From positions 1-7,024 of the forward strand of contig CAUQYP010000249.1 in assembly GCA_963522035.1 (NCBI GenBank): 7,024 nt of DNA, given 5' to 3'. The stretch is from Noviherbaspirillum_A sp963522035 (lineage in GTDB: Bacteria > Pseudomonadota > Gammaproteobacteria > Burkholderiales > Burkholderiaceae_D). Shown piece after piece: positions 1 through 5,776 of this stretch (within the stretch, counting starts at the first letter, position 1; every line of letters starts with the position of its first letter). The notes beneath the pieces are model-generated. The model saw nothing but the letters and a program-made list of their open reading frames with translations. It did no database searches and was not told the origin of the DNA. The translations under genes and the position numbers were made by a program.

Positions 1-1
1 C

Positions 2-928
2 ACCGGCTGCGTGGGCCTGAAGCCGTCGACCGGCCGGGTGCCGCGCAGCGACGGCTTTCCGGTCTTCCTGCACGACTTCGAAGTGGCCGGGCCGGTTGCC
101 CGCTGTGTCGACGACCTGGTGCTGGCGATGCAGGAAATCGCGCCGTGGTCGGCGAGCGACAGCCGCTCGGCCGGTTTCGAGCATCTGCCCTTCACGGTCC
201 CGGCATGCATTGCCCCGGCCCGTATCGCACTGCTCGACGCGCTCGGCGATGCGCCAGTCGATATCGACAGCGCAGAAGCAGCGCAGGACGCCTGGCAGGC
301 GCTCGGTGGCTGCGGCCATCAGCGCGTTACGCTTGCCCCGGCGCAGCGCGCCGGGCTGGTACAGGCGATTGCGGCAATCAACGACCGTGCATGGCCGGTG
401 CTGAGCCAGAGCGGCCTGGCCTGGTTGATGGCACATCATTTCGAGGGCAGGGAAGGCGAGCTGTCCGACGCGCTGGCCGAGCTGCTGGCGCAGGGCCGGC
501 GCCGCAGCGGCGCCGACATGATGGACGCGCTGGGCGCGATACGCCGCCTGCGCGACGCGCTGGCCGTGCTCATGCAGGACATCGACTGCCTGCTGCTGCC
601 CTCCGCGGCGAGCCAGCCATGGCCGGCGCGGCAGATGCATCCAACGCGCATTAACGGGCAGGCGGTGGGGCCGCGCGGCCACGCCATCTTCACGTCCTTC
701 GTCAACGCTGCCGGGCTGCCCGCGCTGGCCCTGCCGGCCGGCCTCGGCGTCACCGGCATGCCGCTCGGCATACAGCTGGTGGGCCGCCATGGTGCAGACG
801 GCTGGCTGTGCGCACTTGGAAGGCAGTTCGAACGCGCCCGTCCGTTCGCCCCGCTGTGGGAACGCGCCGGCATGCACGAATCCGGTGCATGCGGCACTGG
901 CACGCAATCCGCTATAGGGAAACCATGA
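2..928 (+). CDS. Amidase-signature family hydrolase, C-terminal part (5' end outside window)
   Basis: This is an amide-bond hydrolase of the amidase-signature family. The frame is already open at base 2 (Thr-Gly-Cys-Val-Gly-Leu-Lys-Pro), so the GTG at 11 is not a start; 308 residues are visible. The first visible stretch is the conserved GLKPSTGR segment, which in this family lies just after the Ser-cisSer-Lys catalytic signature, so the catalytic residues are outside the window. Near the C-terminus, FVNAAGLPALALPAG followed by GMPLGIQLVG is the family's characteristic ending. The middle (residues about 75-200) is alanine- and leucine-rich and variable, as expected for the substrate-specific part. 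The stop overlaps the start of the monooxygenase gene (ATGA, 925-928), so it shares an operon with it. The HpxZ/AtzH gene at the far end of the operon suggests an AtzE/HpxY-like role on a ureide or carboxyurea-type amide, but the visible sequence does not prove this and the true substrate is unknown. Confidence -1.
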   Translation, partial: TGCVGLKPSTGRVPRSDGFPVFLHDFEVAGPVARCVDDLVLAMQEIAPWSASDSRSAGFEHLPFTVPACIAPARIALLDALGDAPVDIDSAEAAQDAWQALGGCGHQRVTLAPAQRAGLVQAIAAINDRAWPVLSQSGLAWLMAHHFEGREGELSDALAELLAQGRRRSGADMMDALGAIRRLRDALAVLMQDIDCLLLPSAASQPWPARQMHPTRINGQAVGPRGHAIFTSFVNAAGLPALALPAGLGVTGMPLGIQLVGRHGADGWLCALGRQFERARPFAPLWERAGMHESGACGTGTQSAIGKP

Positions 929-2163
929 ACATGCATTTATCTCAGAGCCACAACAAGCCGCTGCGCATCGTGATCGTCGGCGCGGGCGTAGCCGGCTGCA
1001 TCGTCGCCCGCACGCTGGCGCAATGCCCGGGCGTCGACGTAACCTGCCTCGAACGCGTGTCCCGCGACGACCATAGCGAGGCTGGCACCGGCCTCAACAT
1101 CGGCCCCAACGCGATCAAGCTGCTGCGCGCGCACGACCCGGCGCTGGCCGACGCCGTGGCCGCCGCCAGCCTGCCCTGGAAAAGCTGGCGTACCTCGCTG
1201 ACCGACGGCACCGAACTGTTCACGCTGCCGCTGTCCGAGGTTGCCGACAATGACGGCGTGCGCATCCGCTGGTCCGAGCTGTACCGGGTGCTGCGCGAAG
1301 GCGCCGGCGATGCGGTGCGCTACGGCGTGACGGTGTCGGGCATAGCCCGCGAGGCCGACGGCCGCTGCACGCTCAGCTATACCGCTGGCGGCGAGACGAC
1401 GACGCTGCACGACATCGACCTGCTGATCGGCGCCGACGGCCGCTACTCCGACACCCGCCGCGCGCTGTCCGGCGCGCCGTCGATGCGCCAGGTCGGCGTC
1501 GCCATCTTCCGGCTGCTGGTGCCGGACACGTCGGGCGGGCTGATCGACGACTACGAGCAGTGGTTCAACGGCCCGAACCGGCTGCTGGCCTTTCGCGTGC
1601 CGCCCGGCCATATCTACATGGCCGGCACGTTCCCGCTGAACGCCGGCGCTGAAATCGGCGATGCCGACAAGTCGGCCGATGCGCTGCGCCGCTACTACAC
1701 CCCGGCCGATGCCGCGCCCGGTGCGCAATGCGCGTGGCTGGTCGATACCCTTTGCGCCAACGTCGGTGCGATCCACTGGGCGCGGCTGCAGGAAACCGAA
1801 GCCGGCTACCGCGACGGCGACGCACCGCTGCTCTACCTTGGCGACGCGGCGCACGGCATGGTGCCGACGCTGGGGCAGGGCGCGACGCAGGCCATCGAGG
1901 ACGGCTGCGTGGCCGCTGGGCTCATCGCCAGCCGGCTCGTGGCCGGCAGCGTCGACGTCGCTGAATGGCTGCAGGCTTTCGACACCGCCCGCAGCGAGCG
2001 CATCCGCTTCGTGATGGACTTTTCGCTGGAAGCCAGTGACACGCTGTTCGCGGGTGCGGACCCGGTCGCCGGCTCGCTGAAGAAAGTGCAGCCGCCGTTT
2101 CTCGCCAAGCTGGGCCGGCTGTATCGCGATGTCGGCGCGGATGTCACCGGAGCCGCGCAATGA
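925..2163 (+). CDS. FAD-dependent monooxygenase (group A aromatic hydroxylase family)
   Basis: A 412-residue, probably cytosolic flavoprotein expected to hydroxylate an aromatic or heteroaromatic ring using NAD(P)H and O2. Visible motifs, numbered from the ATG at 925, are: the N-terminal Rossmann GxGxxG at 19-24 (GAGVAG) for FAD binding, ending in a typical acidic residue (E43); the DG motif ADGRYSDTRR around 170-179, which contacts FAD and NAD(P)H; and the GDAAH motif at 306-310 followed by P314 and GQGATQAIED (317-326), which binds the flavin ribityl/pyrophosphate. Length and motif order match the salicylate/6-hydroxynicotinate hydroxylase class. The ATG at 925 is chosen because AGGGA (916-920) lies 4 bases upstream and it overlaps the amidase stop; the longer frame from 808 would run inside the amidase gene. 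A second ATG at 931 is possible. The substrate cannot be read from sequence. A urate hydroxylase (HpxO) role was considered because of the hpxZ-like neighbour, but the sequence does not look close to HpxO as I recall it. Confidence 0.9.
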   Translation: MNMHLSQSHNKPLRIVIVGAGVAGCIVARTLAQCPGVDVTCLERVSRDDHSEAGTGLNIGPNAIKLLRAHDPALADAVAAASLPWKSWRTSLTDGTELFTLPLSEVADNDGVRIRWSELYRVLREGAGDAVRYGVTVSGIAREADGRCTLSYTAGGETTTLHDIDLLIGADGRYSDTRRALSGAPSMRQVGVAIFRLLVPDTSGGLIDDYEQWFNGPNRLLAFRVPPGHIYMAGTFPLNAGAEIGDADKSADALRRYYTPADAAPGAQCAWLVDTLCANVGAIHWARLQETEAGYRDGDAPLLYLGDAAHGMVPTLGQGATQAIEDGCVAAGLIASRLVAGSVDVAEWLQAFDTARSERIRFVMDFSLEASDTLFAGADPVAGSLKKVQPPFLAKLGRLYRDVGADVTGAAQ

Positions 2164-2660
2164 GCGCCGCCGCCATCCACGGCCTGTTCCATGTCGCCAT
2201 CAAGACGGCGAACCTGGACGCCACCCGCCGCTTCTACATCGACGTGCTGGGCCTGGTCGACGCACACCGTCCCGACTTCGGCTACCCCGGCGCCTGGCTG
2301 GCCTGCCGCCACCCGGGCGGCGGCGCCATCGTCCATGTTTATGCGGGCGGCCCGGCGCTCGGCCCGGCGGGCCAGGCGCCGTCGGGCAGCGCCGCCATCG
2401 ACCACCTGTCGCTGTCGTGCAGCGGCTATGCGGCCTACATCGAACGCTTCCGCGCGCACGGCCTGGACTGGCGCGAGTTCCTGGTGCCCGGCACCACGTT
2501 GTGGCAGCTGTTCGTCTACGACCCCAGCGGCGTGCAGCTCGAGCTGACCTTCGAAGGCAGCAACGAGGCCGGCCCGCCGCCGGACATGTCGGACGCGCGC
2601 CGCTACATTGCCGGCGCCAGCTTTTTCGACCTTACAACCTATCCATTGATCCAACCCTGA
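2160..2660 (+). CDS. VOC-superfamily protein (glyoxalase / extradiol dioxygenase fold)
   Basis: A 166-residue protein of the vicinal oxygen chelate fold, made of two beta-alpha-beta-beta-beta modules. Module 1 begins GLFHVAIKTANLDATRRFY (H11 on the first strand) and carries H59 in AIVHVYAG. Module 2 begins AIDHLSL (H82) and ends YDPSGVQLELTFEG with E128. H11, H59, H82 and E128 occupy the usual metal-ligand positions, so an active metalloenzyme is likely. Members of this fold include ring-cleaving dioxygenases, lyases, isomerases and glyoxalases, so the reaction is not fixed. Following a ring hydroxylase and preceding an importer, a role in opening or rearranging the hydroxylated product is reasonable but inferred. 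The start overlaps the monooxygenase stop (ATGA, 2160-2163), with CGGAG at 2148-2152 as ribosome binding site. The C-terminal tail after E128 (about 35 residues, with a Pro-rich start) is longer than the minimal fold. Confidence 0.85.
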   Translation: MSAAAIHGLFHVAIKTANLDATRRFYIDVLGLVDAHRPDFGYPGAWLACRHPGGGAIVHVYAGGPALGPAGQAPSGSAAIDHLSLSCSGYAAYIERFRAHGLDWREFLVPGTTLWQLFVYDPSGVQLELTFEGSNEAGPPPDMSDARRYIAGASFFDLTTYPLIQP

Positions 2661-2664
2661 AGGA
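2660..2664 (+). promoter_or_regulatory. Shine-Dalgarno that decides the start of the binding-protein gene
   Basis: AAGGA at 2660-2664 directly abuts the ATG at 2665 (zero spacing, unusable) but lies 6 bases before the in-frame ATG at 2671. The second ATG is therefore the likely start, which also yields a cleaner signal peptide beginning Met-Lys-Leu. Confidence 0.7.
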
Positions 2665-2670
2665 ATGCAT

Positions 2671-3642
2671 ATGAAATTGTTTGCCCTGACCCAGATCGCC
2701 TTCACCGTTGCCGCCGGTTTTGCTTCCGTTACGCTGGCCCACGCCGACGACAAGGTGCGCGTCGGCGTGTTCGGCTCCAGTTCCGCGCTGCCGTATTTCG
2801 TCGGCATCGAGCGCGGCTTCTTCAAGGAAGCCGGCATTACCGTGGAGACCGTGATGCTGGCCTCGGCGCCGCTGATCGTGCAGTCCATGGTCACCGGCGA
2901 CATCGACGCCGCGTCCAACCTGGTGACACTGGAAGGCGCCAACATCAGCCAGCGCCGGCCCAACACGCTGACCTATATCTCGCTCAATGGCCAGAACGCG
3001 CAGTACATCACCGAGCAGTTCGTGGTAAAGACCGGCTCGACGGCCAAGACCTTGAAAGACCTGAAAGGCGCCAAGCTGTTCTCCGCGCCGGGACCGGCCA
3101 ACGTCGGCACGGCGAAGGCCGTGCTGAAGTCGATCGGGCTGGAAGAGAACAAGGACTACACCATGCAGGAGCAGCAGCTGTCGGTGCACCTGGGCGCGCT
3201 GCAGGCCGGCACCTTCGACGCCGGCTATACGCTGGAGCCGGTCGCCAGCACCATGATCAAGCAGGGCGTCGCGCGCCGGCTGGAGGCGGGGGTGATTTCC
3301 ACGCACCTGCTCGGCAACGCGTCCTCGCAGGCCTTCGCCGCCGGCGGCGCGCTGTCCAACAAGATGATCGCCGAGCGGCCCGATGTCGCGGCCCGTTTCG
3401 CCAAGGCCTGGGCCAGGTCGGTGGCCGCTGCCAACACCGACGCCAGCGCGCGCACGCTGCTGGCCAAGGACATGAACGTGCCGGCCGACATGACCGCCAC
3501 CGTGCCGCTTGCGAACTTCGTCATGGTGAAGGACCTGACGCCGGTGCAAAAAACCGACTTCCAGAAATTCGTCGATATCGGCGTTGCGCTTGGCGTGGTC
3601 AAGGGCGCGGTCGACACCGGCACCATCATCAAGGGGATGTAA
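2671..3642 (+). CDS. ABC transporter periplasmic substrate-binding protein, NitT/TauT/SsuA type
   Basis: A 323-residue periplasmic receptor that captures the imported solute and delivers it to the permease. From the ATG at 2671 there is a clear Sec signal peptide: MK, a hydrophobic stretch (residues 3-22) and a cleavage site after Ala-His-Ala (residue 25) before Asp-Asp-Lys. There is no lipobox cysteine. The mature protein begins VRVGVFGSSSALPYFVGIE, followed by GFFKEAGITVE (50-60) and MVTGDIDAAS (73-82), the typical opening of the SsuA/TauA/NMT1-like fold, where the remark about the number of residues in the pocket cannot be extended to specificity. Later LKDLKGAKLFSAPG marks the second lobe. 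The family binds sulfonates, nitrate, thiamine precursors, pyrimidines and aromatic acids, so substrate is open; the neighbours suggest a nitrogenous ring compound. The gene starts 10 bases after the VOC stop, and its TAA shares one base with the ATPase start. Confidence 0.92.
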   Translation: MKLFALTQIAFTVAAGFASVTLAHADDKVRVGVFGSSSALPYFVGIERGFFKEAGITVETVMLASAPLIVQSMVTGDIDAASNLVTLEGANISQRRPNTLTYISLNGQNAQYITEQFVVKTGSTAKTLKDLKGAKLFSAPGPANVGTAKAVLKSIGLEENKDYTMQEQQLSVHLGALQAGTFDAGYTLEPVASTMIKQGVARRLEAGVISTHLLGNASSQAFAAGGALSNKMIAERPDVAARFAKAWARSVAAANTDASARTLLAKDMNVPADMTATVPLANFVMVKDLTPVQKTDFQKFVDIGVALGVVKGAVDTGTIIKGM

Positions 3643-4508
3643 TGCAGGCGCTCAACACACTGCTGCAAAGGCAGCCGCAGGCCGCGGCCGAGACAGTCAA
3701 GCCGCCGCGCGGCCAGGTCGCCGGCATGGACCTCGGACACCGCTGGTACGCGCCTGGCACGCACATCACGATACGCGGGCTGGACAAGCGCTTCGGCGCC
3801 CACACGCTGTACGACAACTTCGACCTCGACATCCCGAAGGGCAAGATCATTTCCATCTTCGGCCCCAACGGCTGCGGCAAGAGCACGCTGATCAACATGA
3901 TCGCCGGCATCCTGCCGTACGACCGCGGGCAGATCCTGTTCGACGGCAAGGACGTACGCGAGACGCGCATCGGCTACGTGTTCCAGAACTACCGCGAGGC
4001 AGTGTTTCCGTGGATGCGGGCGATCGACAACATCCGCTATCCGCTCAAATACCTCAAGCTGTCGAAAGGCGAGAAGGACGCGCGCATCGACAAGCTGGTG
4101 GAAAGCTTCGACGTCAAGATCGACCTCAACAAGTACCCGTACGAGATGTCGGGCGGGCAGCAGCAGATGGTGTCCATCATGCGTTCGCTGGTGGTGGAGC
4201 CGGAAGTGCTGTTCCTCGACGAGCCGTTCTCCGCGCTCGACTATGAAATGACGCAGTTCCTGCGCGACCGGCTGCAGAAGGTGTTCATGGAGAAGCCGGT
4301 GACGACCATCCTGGTGTCGCATGACCTCGACGAGGCGGTGTATCTCGCCGACTACGTGCTGCTGCTGTCGCGCAACCCGACCCGGGTAGCCGACTTCGTC
4401 CCGTTCGACGCGCCGCGTCCGCGCACCGCTGAAACGACCCTGACGCCGGACTTCCTGCGGGTCAAGGGCCACAGCCTGGAAATCTTCCAGCGCGAGGTGC
4501 GGAAATGA
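3642..4508 (+). CDS. ABC transporter ATP-binding protein, NitT/TauT type
   Basis: The 288-residue cytosolic ATPase that powers the importer. All nucleotide-binding motifs are intact: Walker A GPNGCGKST (74-82), Q-loop Q115 in VFQNYREAVFPW, signature MSGGQQQ (169-175), Walker B VLFLDEP (189-195), D-loop SALD (197-200) and switch His227 in LVSHD. The FPW after the Q-loop is typical of SsuB/TauB-like subunits. The ABC domain proper begins near residue 42 (ITIRGLDKRF), so the protein carries an N-terminal extension of about 40 residues rich in Gln, Ala and Pro. An internal ATG at 3726 (Met29) would shorten it. The ATG at 3642 is preferred because AAGGGG (3631-3636) is well placed and TAATG joins it to the upstream stop. 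The 3' end overlaps the permease start by four bases, indicating coupled synthesis of ATPase and membrane subunit. Confidence 0.94.
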   Translation: MQALNTLLQRQPQAAAETVKPPRGQVAGMDLGHRWYAPGTHITIRGLDKRFGAHTLYDNFDLDIPKGKIISIFGPNGCGKSTLINMIAGILPYDRGQILFDGKDVRETRIGYVFQNYREAVFPWMRAIDNIRYPLKYLKLSKGEKDARIDKLVESFDVKIDLNKYPYEMSGGQQQMVSIMRSLVVEPEVLFLDEPFSALDYEMTQFLRDRLQKVFMEKPVTTILVSHDLDEAVYLADYVLLLSRNPTRVADFVPFDAPRPRTAETTLTPDFLRVKGHSLEIFQREVRK

Positions 4509-5272
4509 ACAGCAGCGAACAACTGATAGGCCGGCTGCAGCCGCTGGTCGGCGTCTTCCTGCTGATCGTGTTCTGGGAACTGGCCTTCGAGATGCGGCTG
4601 ATCGACCCGGTGCTGCTGCCGTCGCCGGCGCAGTCCTTCCAGGCGTTCTGGCTGGGCCTGCAGGAAGGCACGCTGTGGGGCGACCTGCAGCGCACCATCG
4701 TGCGCACGTCCATCTCGTTCGCCATTGCGCTGGTGATCGCGGTGCCGCTGGGCATCCTGCTCGGCTCCAGCGACAAGGTGTACCGCACGCTGGAGTTCCC
4801 GATCGACTTCTTCCGCTCGACGCCGGCGTCCGCCATGTTCCCGCTGTTCCTGATCCTGTTCGGCAGCGGCGAGGGCACCAAGATCGCGGTGGCGGCGTTC
4901 GGCGCAGCGCTGGCCATCCTGTTTTCCACCGCGTACGGCGTGATGAACGCCCGCAAGCAGCGGCAGCTTGCAGCGAGGGTGATGGGCGCGTCGCGGCTGC
5001 AGGTGCTGACCGACGTGACCTTGTGGGAAAGCCTGCCGCAGACCTTCGTCGGCATGCGCTCCGGCGTCTCGCTGGCGCTGGTGATCGTCATCGTTGCCGA
5101 GATGTTCATCGGCTCCACCGACGGCCTGGGCCAGCGCATTTTGAAGTCGCAGATGGTGTTCGACATGCCCGACATGTATGCGTCGATCTTTGCCGCTGGC
5201 GCATTGGGCTATATGCTGAACCTGCTGTTCATCGTGGCCGAACGTCGCTTCGTCCACTGGGGCGGAAAATAA
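4505..5272 (+). CDS. ABC transporter permease, NitT/TauT/SsuC type
   Basis: A 255-residue integral inner-membrane subunit forming the import channel, probably as a homodimer. Hydrophobic segments lie near residues 13-29, 66-88, 98-120, 125-147, 187-205 and 225-246, giving about six membrane spans. Early features VLLPSPAQSFQAF and GDLQRTIVRTSISF are typical of SsuC/TauC-like permeases. The cytoplasmic coupling (EAA-like) loop is visible as VMGASRLQVLTDVTLWESLP (159-178) followed by GMRSG, which docks on the ATPase. GLGQRI (207-212) is also a family hallmark. GAGGTG at 4494-4499 serves as ribosome binding site, 5 bases before the ATG, and ATGA overlaps the ATPase stop. It is followed by HpxZ after a 22-base gap, still on the same strand with no terminator between. 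Confidence 0.93.
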   Translation: MNSSEQLIGRLQPLVGVFLLIVFWELAFEMRLIDPVLLPSPAQSFQAFWLGLQEGTLWGDLQRTIVRTSISFAIALVIAVPLGILLGSSDKVYRTLEFPIDFFRSTPASAMFPLFLILFGSGEGTKIAVAAFGAALAILFSTAYGVMNARKQRQLAARVMGASRLQVLTDVTLWESLPQTFVGMRSGVSLALVIVIVAEMFIGSTDGLGQRILKSQMVFDMPDMYASIFAAGALGYMLNLLFIVAERRFVHWGGK

Positions 5273-5294
5273 TTCTTGACGGAGAAATCACACC

Positions 5295-5672
5295 ATGCAG
5301 ATCAATGACCCGGTAGCAATGGCCGGACTGACCAAAGCCTTCGACGAATACGAACAGGCGCTGGTTACCAATGACATCGCCACGCTCGACCGCCTGTTCT
5401 GGAACTCGCCGCACACACTCCGGTATGGCGCCGGCGAAAACCTGTACGGCTTCGAGGCGATCCAGGAATTCCGCAACAGCCGGCCGTCGAAAGGCCTGGA
5501 TCGCACGGTGACCCGCACGGCGCTGACCACGTTCGGCTCGGACTACGGCGTCGCCAATATCGAGTTCACGCGCGCGGGCACCGAACGAATTGGCCGGCAA
5601 TCGCAAACATGGGTGCGATTCGACGAAGGCTGGCGCGTCGTGGCTGCGCATGTAAGTTTGATGGCAGGATAA
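5295..5672 (+). CDS. hpxZ: HpxZ/AtzH-family protein (SnoaL/NTF2-like fold)
   Basis: A 125-residue protein recognised by the conserved features LFWNSPHTLRYGAGENLYG (35-52... centred on GAGENLYG at 45-52), EFRNSRPSKGLDR (58-70), TTFGSDYG (78-85) and the C-terminal block RQSQTWVRFDEGWRVVAAHV (101-120). These match the HpxZ family as I remember it, nearly residue for residue in the last block. HpxZ belongs to the hpxWXYZ oxalurate/purine-use genes of Klebsiella. The related AtzH of the cyanuric acid pathway has been described as acting on 1,3-dicarboxyurea. Both accompany amidases of the HpxY/AtzE type, which makes the amidase at the other end of this operon a natural partner. Start: ATG at 5295 with GGAG at 5281-5284, a rather long 10-base spacing. 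No adjacent HpxX/AtzG-like small subunit is visible; it could lie left of the window. The exact reaction here is unknown. Confidence 0.85.
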   Translation: MQINDPVAMAGLTKAFDEYEQALVTNDIATLDRLFWNSPHTLRYGAGENLYGFEAIQEFRNSRPSKGLDRTVTRTALTTFGSDYGVANIEFTRAGTERIGRQSQTWVRFDEGWRVVAAHVSLMAG

Positions 5673-5776
5673 AACAGGAACACATGGCAAGTGCCGGTTA
5701 CGTAGCAGCCCGCAAACTTTCATAACCAGACGGCTTATGCGCAAGCGTAAGCCGTCGTTTTTTTAGCGGGTAACCA
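5673..5776. other. Intergenic gap between catabolic operon and Ser/Pro-rich gene
   Basis: These 104 bases contain the terminator hairpin (5729-5764). The 56 bases before it show no convincing -35/-10 pair, and no TTCG-N16-TTCG (PIP/hrpII-type) or HrpL-type box was found by eye. Only 12 bases separate the T-tract from the next ATG. Confidence 0.6.
5729..5764 (+). terminator. Rho-independent terminator of the catabolic operon
   Basis: GACGGCTTATGC (5729-5740) pairs with GCGTAAGCCGTC (5745-5756) across a GCAA loop (5741-5744). This is a 12-bp stem with a single T.G wobble (5738/5747) and a GNRA-type tetraloop. It is followed, after one G, by seven T residues (5758-5764). It lies 56 bases after the hpxZ stop and is oriented to end transcripts from the left. 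There is no comparable A-tract on its left flank, so it should work mainly in the plus direction. Confidence 0.92.

Noticed and set aside
808..924. Upstream extension of the monooxygenase frame to 808
   Set aside because: It lies wholly inside the amidase coding region, its residues are Arg-rich and unlike the family, and a good ribosome site precedes the ATG at 925.
937..2160. Long minus-strand open frame of 407 codons opposite the monooxygenase
   Set aside because: It is a high-GC shadow frame: Arg/Ala/Gly/Val/Gln-rich with no family motifs, antiparallel to a gene with intact FAD motifs.
2665..2670. ATG at 2665 as start of the binding-protein gene
   Set aside because: The only Shine-Dalgarno directly abuts it with no spacing; the ATG at 2671 has correct spacing and gives a standard signal peptide.
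3225..4472. Minus-strand open frame of 415 codons opposite the transporter genes
   Set aside because: It spans the antisense of two intact transporter genes, has low-complexity His/Arg/Val composition and no recognisable domain.
5520..5776. PIP/hrpII box (TTCG-N16-TTCG) or HrpL-type box ahead of the effector-like gene
   Set aside because: TTCG occurs inside hpxZ but no second TTCG lies at the required spacing, and GGAAC near 5678 has no CCAC partner 15-17 bases on. The effector idea therefore has no promoter support.
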